A DNA stretch of 49,404 nucleotides from JAISFI01 sp031553775 (lineage in GTDB: Bacteria > Bacteroidota > Bacteroidia > Bacteroidales > Azobacteroidaceae). The notes beneath the pieces were generated by a model. The model was not told the DNA's origin. It saw nothing but the letters and a program-made list of their open reading frames with translations, and did not search any database. The translations under genes and the position numbers were made by a program. Shown here in pieces: positions 6,468 through 14,431 of the stretch (within the stretch, counting starts at the first letter, position 1; every line of letters begins with the position of its first letter). The stretch covers positions 1 through 49,404 of the forward strand of contig JAVBLA010000034.1 in assembly GCA_031553775.1 (NCBI GenBank), given 5' to 3'.

Positions 6468-7835
6468 TTATCCAAACAATTCCCTAAACGCCTCTTCAAC
6501 TTTTCTGACTTCTACAATCCTGAGTTTGATTTTCTTAGTATCAAATCCTTTCAGGTTATTTTTGGGGATGATAATTCGTTGAAACCCGAGTTTTTCAGCT
6601 TCCAGAATGCGTTGTTCAATACGGTTTACAGGACGTATTTCTCCTGAAAGCCCTACTTCTCCGCACATACAGGTTTCCCTTTCGATGGCAATGTCTAATG
6701 AGGAAGAAAGAACGGCGCTGATCACGGAAAGATCGATGGCCGGATCGTTTACTCTTAACCCTCCGGCAATATTCAGGAAAACATCTTTCTGGATAAGTTT
6801 GAAGCCGGCCCGTTTTTCCAGTACGGCCAGTAGCATGTTCATCCGGCGGATGTCGAACCCGGTGGCACTTCTTTGGGGTGTTCCGTAGGCGGCAGTGCTT
6901 ACCAATGCCTGTGTTTCTATCAGGAAGGGACGGATACCTTCTATGGCGGCGGCAATGGCAACTCCGCTCAGCCCTTCGTGGTTTTGTGTCAGCAGCAGTT
7001 CGGAAGGGTTACTCACTTCTCTCAGACCGTTTTGGCGCATTTCGTAAATGCCTAGTTCTGCCGTGCTTCCGAAGCGGTTTTTGATATTGCGGAGAATGCG
7101 GTACATATAATGGCGGTCGCCTTCGAATTGCAAGACCGTATCGACGATGTGTTCCAGTACTTTCGGTCCGGCAATGCTTCCTTCTTTGTTGATATGTCCG
7201 ATAAGCAGTACCGGAGTTCCGGTTTCTTTGGCGAATTTCAGGATGGCTGCGGCGCATTCCCGTACCTGGGAAACGCTTCCGGGAGAGGATTCGACTAGTT
7301 CTGTAAAGATCGTCTGGATAGAGTCGATGATGACCAGATCCGGTTGGATGTTTTTGATGTGGACGAAGATTTGCTCCAGCGCTGTTTCGCATACAATGTA
7401 GCAATCCGGATTATTGTATTCCAGTCTTTCTGCCCGTAGTTTCAATTGCTTGGCGCTTTCTTCTCCGGAAACATACAGGATTTTGTTTCCTTTTAGTTTC
7501 AGGACGGTTTGCAGTACCAGGGTCGATTTGCCGATACCCGGTTCTCCGCCGATAAGTACCAGTGATCCGGGTACCAGACCTCCTCCCAACACACGGTTCA
7601 GTTCTTCATCTCCCATACTCATGCGGACTTCTTCACCGGTATTGATATCTTTCAGCAATAAAGGTTTGGAACGGGGTGTCTCTTCTCCTGAATAGGATCG
7701 TTGCGGAACCGGATTTTTGGCGATCACTTCTTCTACATAAGTGTTCCATTCTCCGCAGGAGGGACATTTGCCGATCCATTTCGGAGAGTCCGCTCCACAG
7801 TTGGAGCAAACATAGACTGTTTTTGTTTTTGCCAT
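6468..7835 (-). CDS. radA: DNA repair protein RadA
   Basis: This 455-residue RecA-related, DnaB-like branch-migration helicase acts in recombinational repair. In order it has an N-terminal zinc finger (CSNCGADSPKWIGKCPSCGEW), a Walker A motif GGEPGIGKSTLVLQ near residues 95-107, a Walker B-like VIIDSIQT, and the RadA-specific KNRFG at about 252. A C-terminal Lon-like domain (GGLRVNDPAIDLSVISAVLSS...CGEVGLSGEIRPV) completes it. Length equals the usual full-length protein. A TAATTTTG box lies only 4 bp upstream of the ATG, so the mRNA may have almost no leader. Confidence 0.97.
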   Translation of the reverse strand: MAKTKTVYVCSNCGADSPKWIGKCPSCGEWNTYVEEVIAKNPVPQRSYSGEETPRSKPLLLKDINTGEEVRMSMGDEELNRVLGGGLVPGSLVLIGGEPGIGKSTLVLQTVLKLKGNKILYVSGEESAKQLKLRAERLEYNNPDCYIVCETALEQIFVHIKNIQPDLVIIDSIQTIFTELVESSPGSVSQVRECAAAILKFAKETGTPVLLIGHINKEGSIAGPKVLEHIVDTVLQFEGDRHYMYRILRNIKNRFGSTAELGIYEMRQNGLREVSNPSELLLTQNHEGLSGVAIAAAIEGIRPFLIETQALVSTAAYGTPQRSATGFDIRRMNMLLAVLEKRAGFKLIQKDVFLNIAGGLRVNDPAIDLSVISAVLSSSLDIAIERETCMCGEVGLSGEIRPVNRIEQRILEAEKLGFQRIIIPKNNLKGFDTKKIKLRIVEVRKVEEAFRELFG

Positions 7836-7839
7836 GCTA

Positions 7840-7847
7840 CAAAATTA
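7840..7847 (-). promoter_or_regulatory. -7 box immediately upstream of radA
   Basis: The minus strand reads TAATTTTG, ending 4 bp before the radA ATG. If it is used, transcription would begin at or next to the start codon. Confidence 0.45.
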
Positions 7848-7892
7848 CGTTTTTTTAGATCAAAAAAACGTGTAAACTCAAAAATAATATCG

Positions 7893-7900
7893 TACCTTTG
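7893..7900 (+). promoter_or_regulatory. -7 box of purB
   Basis: TACCTTTG matches TAnnTTTG and lies 18 bp before the purB ATG. It is divergent from the radA promoter. Confidence 0.55.
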
Positions 7901-7918
7901 CTCTCTCATTAAAAAACT

Positions 7919-9265
7919 ATGGAATTAGATAGTCTGACCGCGATATCCCCCGTTGACGGGCGGTACCGTGATAAAACAAAGTCGTTGTCCGTTTACTTTT
8001 CGGAATACGCATTGATAAAATACCGGGTATTAGTAGAAGTAGAATACTTTATTGCCTTATGTGAGTTGCCCTTGCCACAGTTGAAAGGAGTAGAAAACAT
8101 CCATATCTATGATGCCTTGAGGGATATTTACAAAAGATTTACTATCCAGGATGCACAAAAAATCAAAGAAATAGAAAAGGTAACCAATCATGATGTCAAA
8201 GCGGTGGAATATTTCCTTAAAAGCAGGTTTGATGAACTGAATTTGTCTGAATATAAGGAGTTTATCCATTTCGGACTGACCTCTCAGGATATCAATAATA
8301 CTTCCGTTCCGCTTTCCATCAAAGAGGCATTAGAGAATACCTATTATCCTTTGCTGCAGCAATTGATCGATCTGTTGAAATCGTATGCTTCCGAATGGAA
8401 AGATATTTCTATGCTGGCAAAGACGCATGGACAGCCAGCATCTCCTACCCGGCTGGGAAAGGAAATAATGGTTTTTGCCAATCGTCTGGATGTTCAGTTG
8501 GATGCTTTAAAAAAAGTCTCTTTGTCGGCTAAATTCGGGGGCGCTACGGGCAACTACAATGCACACCGGGTGGCTTATCCCCAGTTTGACTGGAAAGCTT
8601 TTGGCGATGGATTTGTTCGTAAGAGTTTAGGGCTGGAGCGGGAAGAGTGGACCACACAAATCTCCAATTACGATAACCTGGCGGCATTGTTTGATGCACT
8701 GAAACGGATCAATACCATTCAAATCGACATGAACCGTGATTTCTGGCAGTATATCTCCATGGAGTATTTCAAGCAGAAGATCAAAGCTGGCGAGGTGGGA
8801 TCGTCTGCCATGCCTCATAAAGTAAATCCGATCGATTTTGAAAATGCAGAAGGGAACCTGGGAATTGCCAATGCCGTACTGGAGCATCTGTCGGCTAAGC
8901 TCCCTATATCCCGTTTGCAGAGGGACCTTACGGATTCAACTGTGCTCAGGAATGTAGGTGTGCCTTTTGCGCATATGCAAATTGCTTTACAGAGCACTAT
9001 GAAAGGTTTGGGCAAACTGCTGCTTAATGAGAAAGCTTTGTATCAGGATCTGGAAAATACCTGGGCGGTGGTGGCCGAAGGTATCCAAACCATCCTCCGG
9101 AGGGAGGCTTATCCGAATCCTTATGAAGCACTGAAAGAGTTGACACGCACTAATCAGGGAATCACAGAACAAAGTATCAGGGCTTTTATCGAGACCTTGC
9201 ATGTGAGTGATGAAGTGAAAGAAGAGTTAAAGGCGATAACGCCGCATAATTATACCGGAATCTGA
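7919..9265 (+). CDS. purB: Adenylosuccinate lyase
   Basis: This 448-residue cytoplasmic enzyme performs two steps of purine synthesis: cleavage of SAICAR to AICAR and of adenylosuccinate to AMP, each releasing fumarate. The N-terminus LTAISPVDGRYRDKT, the catalytic histidine region THGQPASPTRLGKE near residue 172, and the fumarase/lyase signature GSSAMPHKVNPIDFENAEGN near residues 291-310 mark it as the E. coli-type PurB. Length matches that subgroup. It is followed after 46 bp by the pseudouridine synthase gene on the same strand. Confidence 0.97.
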   Translation: MELDSLTAISPVDGRYRDKTKSLSVYFSEYALIKYRVLVEVEYFIALCELPLPQLKGVENIHIYDALRDIYKRFTIQDAQKIKEIEKVTNHDVKAVEYFLKSRFDELNLSEYKEFIHFGLTSQDINNTSVPLSIKEALENTYYPLLQQLIDLLKSYASEWKDISMLAKTHGQPASPTRLGKEIMVFANRLDVQLDALKKVSLSAKFGGATGNYNAHRVAYPQFDWKAFGDGFVRKSLGLEREEWTTQISNYDNLAALFDALKRINTIQIDMNRDFWQYISMEYFKQKIKAGEVGSSAMPHKVNPIDFENAEGNLGIANAVLEHLSAKLPISRLQRDLTDSTVLRNVGVPFAHMQIALQSTMKGLGKLLLNEKALYQDLENTWAVVAEGIQTILRREAYPNPYEALKELTRTNQGITEQSIRAFIETLHVSDEVKEELKAITPHNYTGI

Positions 9266-9311
9266 AGCCGTGAGGGCTACAGAACTTAAACTTTTAAACT
9301 ATTTATTCAAA

Positions 9312-10853
9312 ATGAACACAGAAAGAGATGATTGGTCTCCCGGAGAAGAAGGAGCCGGCGAAGGTTACAAAAAACCTTACAATCAAAACAGAGATGGTTA
9401 CGGAAACTATGAAGACAGACCACGTCGTTCGTATGATAACGACAGAAATGAGTCTTATGGAAACAGGCCACAGAGACCTTATGATCAGAGGCAATCGGGA
9501 GGACCGGTGTACAGCGCCCGTCCGGAAGGTGATGATGGTCAGATTAAAAGAAAAAGACCCCGTGTAGGTGAATCCGGTGGTTCTTACGGCAATAACCAGG
9601 GCGGCGGCTATGGTAACCGTGAAGGCGGTTACAACCAGGGTGGTTACGGCAATCGTCAGCAAGGCGGTTATGGTAATCGTGAAGGTGGTTATAACCAAGG
9701 TGGTTATAACAATCGCCAACAAGGTGGTTATGGTAATCGTGAAGGTGGTTACAACAATCAAGGTGGTAGCTATGGCAACCGTGAAGGCGGTTACAATCAG
9801 GGTGGCTATAACAATCGCCAACAAGGCGGCTATGGTAACCGTGAAGGTGGTTATAACAATCGCCAGCAAGGTGGTTATGGCAACCGTGAAGGCGGTTACA
9901 ACCAGGGTGGCTACGGCAACCGTCCCCAAGGTGGTGGCTATGGCCGTCCCCAAGGCGGAGGCTACGGCAACCGTCCTCAGGGTGGAGGTTACGGCAATCG
10001 TCCCCAAGGCGGTGGTTATGGTAATCATCCCCAGGGAGGTGGCTATGGCAACCGTCCGATGATGAACCGCAATGCTGCTCCGAGAGTGATTGTCCCGAAA
10101 CAGATTCGTTACAAAGAAGACCACTTGAGTCCTACCGATCCGATCCGTCTGAATAAATACCTGGCGAATGCCGGTGTATGCTCCCGGAGGGAAGCTGATG
10201 AATTTATCCAGGCCGGAGTGGTAAAAGTAAACGGGGAAGTGGTTTCCGAACTGGGAACAAAGATCACCCGTGGAGATAGTGTAATGTTCCATGATCAGGC
10301 GGTAAAGCTGGAACACAAAGTATATGTGTTGCTGAATAAACCGAAAAATTGTGTGACAACTACCGATGATCCCCAGGAACGGATGACCGTGATGAATATC
10401 GTTAAAGCGGCTTGCCGTGAACGTATTTTCCCGGTGGGACGTTTAGACCGGAATACAACAGGTGTTTTACTGTTGACAAACGATGGCGACCTGGCAGCTA
10501 AACTGACGCATCCTAAGTTTTTGAAGAAGAAAATTTATCATGTATGGTTGGATAAACCGGTAGCGATCGAAGATATGCAGAAAATTGCAGAAGGTATTGA
10601 TCTGGAAGACGGAGAAATCCATGCTGATGCCATTAGCTATGCTATGGAAGAAGACAAATCGCAGGTAGGTATCGAAATTCATTCCGGAAGAAACCGGGTG
10701 GTGCGTCGTATTTTCGAAACGTTGGGTTATCATGTTAAACGTCTGGACAGGGTGTATTTCGCCGGATTGACGAAAAAACACCTGGGCCGTGGAAAATGGC
10801 GTTATCTTACAGAAAAAGAAGTAAATATGCTCCGGATGGGAGCGTTTGAATAA
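9312..10853 (+). CDS. rluB: 23S rRNA pseudouridine synthase, RluB/RsuA type, with low-complexity N-terminal extension
   Basis: The 513-residue protein has three parts. Residues 1-87 are polar and charged. Residues about 88-252 are an imperfect repeat of GGYGNREGGYNQ, GGYNNRQQ and, later, GGGYGNRPQ units. Residues about 275-500 form the enzyme, with an S4 RNA-binding domain (RLNKYLANAGVCSRREADEFI) and the RsuA/RluB core with GRLDRNTTGVLLLTNDGDLA, whose catalytic Asp is residue 379. It isomerises a uridine in 23S rRNA. The extension resembles RNA-binding, phase-separating Gly/Arg/Tyr-rich tails and roughly doubles the usual length. ATG 9312 is preferred to the GTG at 9270, which would add 14 residues and begins 4 bp after the purB stop. 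Confidence 0.9.
   Translation: MNTERDDWSPGEEGAGEGYKKPYNQNRDGYGNYEDRPRRSYDNDRNESYGNRPQRPYDQRQSGGPVYSARPEGDDGQIKRKRPRVGESGGSYGNNQGGGYGNREGGYNQGGYGNRQQGGYGNREGGYNQGGYNNRQQGGYGNREGGYNNQGGSYGNREGGYNQGGYNNRQQGGYGNREGGYNNRQQGGYGNREGGYNQGGYGNRPQGGGYGRPQGGGYGNRPQGGGYGNRPQGGGYGNHPQGGGYGNRPMMNRNAAPRVIVPKQIRYKEDHLSPTDPIRLNKYLANAGVCSRREADEFIQAGVVKVNGEVVSELGTKITRGDSVMFHDQAVKLEHKVYVLLNKPKNCVTTTDDPQERMTVMNIVKAACRERIFPVGRLDRNTTGVLLLTNDGDLAAKLTHPKFLKKKIYHVWLDKPVAIEDMQKIAEGIDLEDGEIHADAISYAMEEDKSQVGIEIHSGRNRVVRRIFETLGYHVKRLDRVYFAGLTKKHLGRGKWRYLTEKEVNMLRMGAFE
9573..10066 (+). repeat. In-gene repeat encoding Gly/Asn/Tyr/Arg/Gln-rich units
   Basis: Imperfect tandem units such as GGTTATGGTAATCGTGAAGG and GGTTATAACAATCGCCAACA recur more than a dozen times in frame. 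Synonymous changes between copies are frequent, so the repeat is kept at protein level. The low complexity also makes the antisense frame open for about 1 kb. Confidence 0.85.
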
Positions 10854-10949
10854 GAATTGAAAATTGAGAATTGAAAATTGAAAATGAAGTTTTTTTAATT
10901 TGAATCCTTCATTTCTAATTTTCAATTTTCAATTTTCAATTTTCAATTA
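10854..10949. repeat. Long inverted pair of TTGARAA arrays between rluB and asnS
   Basis: About four TTGARAA units at 10856-10886 are matched by five inverse units (TTTTCAA) at 10917-10949, with a short A/T spacer. The arms could form a stem of about 30 bp. The array starts at the rluB stop and ends a few bases before asnS, filling nearly the whole intergenic gap. Confidence 0.8.
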
Positions 10950-10956
10950 ATGAACT

Positions 10957-12429
10957 ATGGATTTGATAAAAAGAACAAGGATAGCAGACCTGCTGCAAAG
11001 CACTGCTTTTGGCTCGACAGTCAATGTTAAAGGCTGGGTACGTACCCGCCGCGGTAACAAACAGGTGAATTTTATTGCACTGAACGATGGTTCTACTATC
11101 AATAATGTGCAAATTGTGGTAGATATGGCTCAATTCGGAGAAGAATTCCTGAAGCCGGTCACTACCGGAGCCTGTATCAATGTGAATGGCGTGTTGGTCG
11201 AATCCCAGGGTCAGGGTCAGGCAGCAGAAATACAGGCAACCGGAATTGAAATTTACGGGGAAGCCGATCCTGCTCTCTATCCTTTGCAGAAAAAGGGGCA
11301 TTCGCTGGAGTTTTTGCGGGAAATTGCGCATTTACGCCCCAGGACGAACGTCTTCGGTGCCGTTTTGCGCATTCGCCATCATCTGGCGTATGCTATTCAT
11401 AAATATTTCAACGATCATGGGTTTTATTACCTGCATACTCCGCTGATTACCGCTTCGGATGCGGAAGGAGCAGGGGCCATGTTCCAGGTAACCACGCTCG
11501 ATCTGAATAACATGCCGAAAACGGAAGAAGGAAAAGTGGATTATTCCCAGGATTTCTTCGGACGTTCTACGAACCTGACGGTGTCGGGTCAGTTGGAAGG
11601 CGAGTTGGGAGCCATGGCTTTGGGTGCTATTTATACTTTCGGGCCGACTTTCCGAGCCGAAAACTCCAATACACCCCGTCACCTGGCTGAATTCTGGATG
11701 ATCGAACCGGAAGTTGCATTTTACGATATCAACGACAATATGGATCTGGCGGAAGATTTTCTGAAATATCTGATCCGTTATGCTTTGGATTATTGTGCCG
11801 ATGACCTGAAATTCCTGAATGAATTCCAACTGCAAATGCTGGAAAAAAGACTTCAGGAACAGGATCGGAATCCAGGCCGTAAACTAACGGAAGAGGAAAA
11901 GAAGAACGAAAACCTGATTGAACGCCTGAATTTCATTATTGATCATGAGTTTGTCCGGCTGACTTATACGGAAGGGGTTGAAATTCTGGAAAAATGCGGG
12001 CAAAAATTTGAATTTCCGGTATACTGGGGAGCCGATCTTCAGTCGGAGCATGAGCGTTACCTGGTAGAAAAACATTTCCAACGTCCTGTAATCCTGACTG
12101 ATTATCCGAAGGAAATCAAGTCGTTCTACATGAAACAGAACGAAGACGGAAAAACCGTTCGCGGAATGGATGTGCTTTTTCCGAAAATCGGTGAAATTAT
12201 CGGAGGATCACAACGGGAGGAAAGTTATGAGAAGCTGATGAACCGGGTCAATGAGTTGAATATGTCGCTTGATAGCTTGTGGTGGTTCCTCGATACCCGT
12301 AAATTCGGTACGGCGCCTCATTCAGGTTTTGGACTTGGATTTGAACGTCTCATTTTGTTCGTTACCGGAATGGGGAATATCCGGGATGTGATTCCCTTCC
12401 CCAGGACGCCGAATAGCGCGGAATTCTGA
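10957..12429 (+). CDS. asnS: Asparaginyl-tRNA synthetase
   Basis: This 490-residue class II synthetase charges tRNA-Asn. An OB-fold anticodon-binding domain occupies about residues 1-115 (VNVKGWVRTRRGNKQVNFIALNDGS). The catalytic domain follows, with motif 2 (FRAENSNTPRHLAEFWMIEPE) near residues 229-249 and motif 3 (GFGLGFERLILFVTG) near 456-470. The TTLDLNNMPKTEEGKVDYSQDFFG segment is the usual Asn-type loop rather than AspRS. Length is a little above the E. coli enzyme, as is common in Bacteroidetes. Start ATG 10957 follows directly on the repeat array. Confidence 0.96.
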   Translation: MDLIKRTRIADLLQSTAFGSTVNVKGWVRTRRGNKQVNFIALNDGSTINNVQIVVDMAQFGEEFLKPVTTGACINVNGVLVESQGQGQAAEIQATGIEIYGEADPALYPLQKKGHSLEFLREIAHLRPRTNVFGAVLRIRHHLAYAIHKYFNDHGFYYLHTPLITASDAEGAGAMFQVTTLDLNNMPKTEEGKVDYSQDFFGRSTNLTVSGQLEGELGAMALGAIYTFGPTFRAENSNTPRHLAEFWMIEPEVAFYDINDNMDLAEDFLKYLIRYALDYCADDLKFLNEFQLQMLEKRLQEQDRNPGRKLTEEEKKNENLIERLNFIIDHEFVRLTYTEGVEILEKCGQKFEFPVYWGADLQSEHERYLVEKHFQRPVILTDYPKEIKSFYMKQNEDGKTVRGMDVLFPKIGEIIGGSQREESYEKLMNRVNELNMSLDSLWWFLDTRKFGTAPHSGFGLGFERLILFVTGMGNIRDVIPFPRTPNSAEF

Positions 12430-12453
12430 TAAAGAAGAAATTAAACTAAAATA

Positions 12454-12491
12454 AAAAGGTGTATCGAAGTCAATTTTGATACACCTTTTTT
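12454..12491. terminator. Bidirectional terminator between asnS and the Mpv17-like gene
   Basis: AAAAAGGTGTATC (12454-12466) pairs with GATACACCTTTTTT (12478-12491) around an 11-nt loop. The A run on one side and T run on the other suit termination of both converging genes. Confidence 0.85.
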
Positions 12492-12507
12492 ATATGGAAA
12501 ATAGATG

Positions 12508-13188
12508 TTATTTTCTTCCTTTTACAGCAGCAATAGCCAGTATCACTCCCAGGGCAACGCCTAACAAAGCTGCAAATAGAATTCTGTATTCTCCCGGTAA
12601 CATGAATGTGATGGTATGTGCCGGAAACCAGAAAAACGGAATGGTTTTTTTGAAAACAAATCCCCATTGTACATCCCAGTTGACATTTTTGAACGATTGT
12701 GCCATGTTAATAGCCTTGGAGAAAAAGCCTTTGATGGTTCCACCTGTAGACAGGATATGCATGTCTGTAATTTTGTGGAAAGTCATAAATACCGGAGCAA
12801 AGATGCAGTTCATTGCCACGCTGATGGAGAATGCCACGAGTAAGCGGATCAAAAAATCAGCAGAAGTAATATTCACTCCCAATCCGGCCAGGAAGGCAGG
12901 CGTTCCGGTAGAAAATATGGTCATCGCCATGCTGATACCTATCCCTAAAAATCCCCAAACCAATGCTCTGGGAAGGATGCCGAATCCGGGTTCGTTGTAA
13001 TTCCCGGTTTTGATCCTTAATCCCAGCATTTCTCCGGCAGTGGATAATATGCCGAATTTGATGAATGCCATGATCAGGGCATGTTCCGCATTAAAACTTT
13101 TATACCAGGCATAAAGATCCGGAATGAAAACAAATGGTAAAAAGATGGCCAGCATGAATAAGGCAAACAAAAAGTCATTTTTTTTCAT
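12508..13188 (-). CDS. Mpv17/PMP22-like integral membrane protein
   Basis: This 226-residue protein has about five hydrophobic segments (residues 5-25, 40-55, 72-95, 105-135 and 195-220). The C-terminal part, NVNWDVQWGF...FFWFPAHTITFMLPGEYRILFAALLGVALGVIL, follows the spacing of the Mpv17 signature (W...P...NF..P..R.....W...L). Function in bacteria is not established, and a channel or stress role is only suggested by eukaryotic relatives. It has its own -7 box at 13220-13227 and shares a terminator with asnS. Assignment to the family rests on pattern recognition without a search. Confidence 0.65.
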   Translation of the reverse strand: MKKNDFLFALFMLAIFLPFVFIPDLYAWYKSFNAEHALIMAFIKFGILSTAGEMLGLRIKTGNYNEPGFGILPRALVWGFLGIGISMAMTIFSTGTPAFLAGLGVNITSADFLIRLLVAFSISVAMNCIFAPVFMTFHKITDMHILSTGGTIKGFFSKAINMAQSFKNVNWDVQWGFVFKKTIPFFWFPAHTITFMLPGEYRILFAALLGVALGVILAIAAVKGRK

Positions 13189-13219
13189 GATTTTGTGATA
13201 CTTTAAAAGTTATTGGTTG

Positions 13220-13227
13220 CAAATATA
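13220..13227 (-). promoter_or_regulatory. -7 box of the Mpv17-like gene
   Basis: The minus strand reads TATATTTG, matching TAnnTTTG, 31 bp before the ATG. Confidence 0.5.
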
Positions 13228-13269
13228 GGAAATGTTATTGATAATTGGGGGGATTTGTTGTTTTTTTGA

Positions 13270-13370
13270 AATTAAGAATTAAGAATTAAGAATTTTCTAA
13301 TCAACATAAAATGGGTTATGAAATCAGGGATTCGAAGAATCCCAACTCTTAATTCTTAACTCTTAACTAA
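13270..13370. repeat. Second composite repeat with palindrome GGGATTCGAAGAATCCC
   Basis: TTAAGAA units at 13272-13294 are followed by the 17-bp palindrome at 13327-13343. Inverse units (AACTCTTAATTCTTAACTC) then run to about 13369. The order, palindrome and trailing CAACTYTTAA match the copy at 2744-2895. It lies between two divergent genes and just upstream of the NUDIX promoter box. Confidence 0.65.
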
Positions 13371-13378
13371 AAATTTCG

Positions 13379-13386
13379 TAACTTTG
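13379..13386 (+). promoter_or_regulatory. -7 box of the NUDIX gene
   Basis: TAACTTTG matches TAnnTTTG and lies 21 bp before ATG 13408, immediately after the composite repeat. Confidence 0.55.
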
Positions 13387-13407
13387 CTCCCTTAATCCAT
13401 ATTACTT

Positions 13408-13935
13408 ATGTCCCAAAAACATCCATTTCATCAATTTAATTATTGCCCTAAGTGTGGTTCTTCTCAATTTGAGGAGCATGATTTTAAATCGAAAAAGTGC
13501 CGGGATTGCGGTTTTGTTTATTATTTCAATGCCTCGGCGGCGGTAGTTGTTTTTATTACGGATGCCGATGGGCGTTTGTTGCTTGCGGAAAGAGCTTGTG
13601 AACCGGCTAAGGGAACTTTAGATCTTCCCGGGGGCTTTGTAGATATGGATGAGACGGCAGAAGAAGCAGTGATCCGCGAAGTGAAAGAAGAAACGGGATT
13701 GACCATCCGGCAACCCCGTTATTGTTTTTCACTTCCGAATATTTATCTGTATTCTGGATTTGAAGTCCACTCGATGGACCTGTTTTTTGAAATACGTTTA
13801 GATGCAGCGGTTTTGCTTCAGCCTTCCGACGATGTAGCAAAGCTTTTCTGGATGTCTAAAAATGAAATAGATCCGGAGCGGGTAGGACTTGACTCTATCC
13901 GGGAGGGCGTGAAGCGCTGGATATCGTCCCGTTAA
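13408..13935 (+). CDS. NUDIX hydrolase with N-terminal zinc ribbon
   Basis: The 175-residue protein begins with a zinc ribbon (CPKCGSS...KKCRDCGFVYY, residues 12-39). A Nudix domain follows, whose box GGFVDMDETAEEAVIREVKEETGL (residues about 72-95) has the full GX5EX7REUXEEXGU pattern. Nudix enzymes hydrolyse nucleoside diphosphates linked to another group. The zinc ribbon recalls NudC-type NADH pyrophosphatases, but the protein is shorter and the NudC SQPWPFPxS motif is not seen. The substrate is therefore open; ADP-ribose or a nucleotide sugar is also possible. Confidence 0.85.
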   Translation: MSQKHPFHQFNYCPKCGSSQFEEHDFKSKKCRDCGFVYYFNASAAVVVFITDADGRLLLAERACEPAKGTLDLPGGFVDMDETAEEAVIREVKEETGLTIRQPRYCFSLPNIYLYSGFEVHSMDLFFEIRLDAAVLLQPSDDVAKLFWMSKNEIDPERVGLDSIREGVKRWISSR

Positions 13936-14013
13936 ATTCCTGTTTTTTTTATTGTTTGACGAATTTAATTTCTATCATATCCACATGTACCTGACCCTGA
14001 AATTTGTCGGATT

Positions 14014-14427
14014 TCAACATTTTGACCTCAAACTTCTCCGTCGAAGATAAAATCCATAGCAGATACTTAAGGCTATCAACAGGGAGATTCCGTCTTCAGC
14101 GGGAATTTCCGTGCCTGTTGAGCTGCCATTTCTGTATTCATAATCACAATCTTCATTTGTGCAAAATCCGTTTGCATCCAATGCGCTTCTACATTTAGGA
14201 CAAAGTGTTCCCGGAGGAGCAGGAGATTTCAATATATGTTCCGGAATTTCTGCAAACCCATTTTGATTGATCCATATGTCCATATCTTCATTTTCGCAGT
14301 CCGGATGTGTATGACATGTCTCATCCGATACTACAATATCACTATGAAACTGAGCGTTAATTCTCTCGGTTGAGATAAAACCCAATAACAGGATAATGAT
14401 TATTTTTCTTATGTTTGATATCATCAT
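14014..14427 (-). CDS. Small secreted protein with cysteine (zinc-ribbon-like) motif and C-terminal anchor
   Basis: The 137-residue protein is of unknown family. It has a signal peptide (about residues 1-25, ending INAQ) and a His/Cys-rich middle (DETCHTHPDCENEDMD). A ribbon-like CPKCRSALDANGFCTNEDC sits at about residues 76-94. A hydrophobic C-terminal segment (DGISLLIALSICYGFYLRRRSLRSK) follows, with a basic tail that looks like a C-terminal anchor or sorting signal. Its start lies 4 bp after the stop of the giant gene, so the two are very probably co-transcribed. A role in processing or anchoring the giant protein is only inferred from position. Confidence 0.7.
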   Translation of the reverse strand: MMISNIRKIIIILLLGFISTERINAQFHSDIVVSDETCHTHPDCENEDMDIWINQNGFAEIPEHILKSPAPPGTLCPKCRSALDANGFCTNEDCDYEYRNGSSTGTEIPAEDGISLLIALSICYGFYLRRRSLRSKC

Positions 14428-14431
14428 CTAC

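Noticed and set aside
7009..7404. Second minus-strand frame of 131 codons inside radA
   Set aside because: It is an alternative frame of radA with an Arg/His/Pro-rich composition typical of shadow frames.
9568..10062. Overlapping plus-strand frame through the rluB repeats
   Set aside because: It is a frame-shifted reading of the same low-complexity DNA (V/A/T/I-rich) inside a complete gene.
9573..10066. CRISPR-like regular repeat
   Set aside because: The repeats are in frame, differ by synonymous changes and have no unique spacers, so they are coding repeats.
9303..10316. Long open frame (337 codons) on the strand opposite the rluB repeat region
   Set aside because: It is rich in Thr/Val/Ile/Ala repeats that mirror the Gly/Asn/Tyr-rich coding repeat, and it has no family features. 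It is open because the sense repeat contains few codons that give antisense stops.
11332..11835. Antisense frame of 167 codons in asnS
   Set aside because: It lies wholly inside a confident tRNA synthetase gene and shows no recognisable motif.
13932..13968. Possible terminator hairpin TTAAATTC/GAATTTAA after the NUDIX gene
   Set aside because: The stem is only 8 A/T-rich pairs with a 21-nt loop, and the T run is inside the loop.
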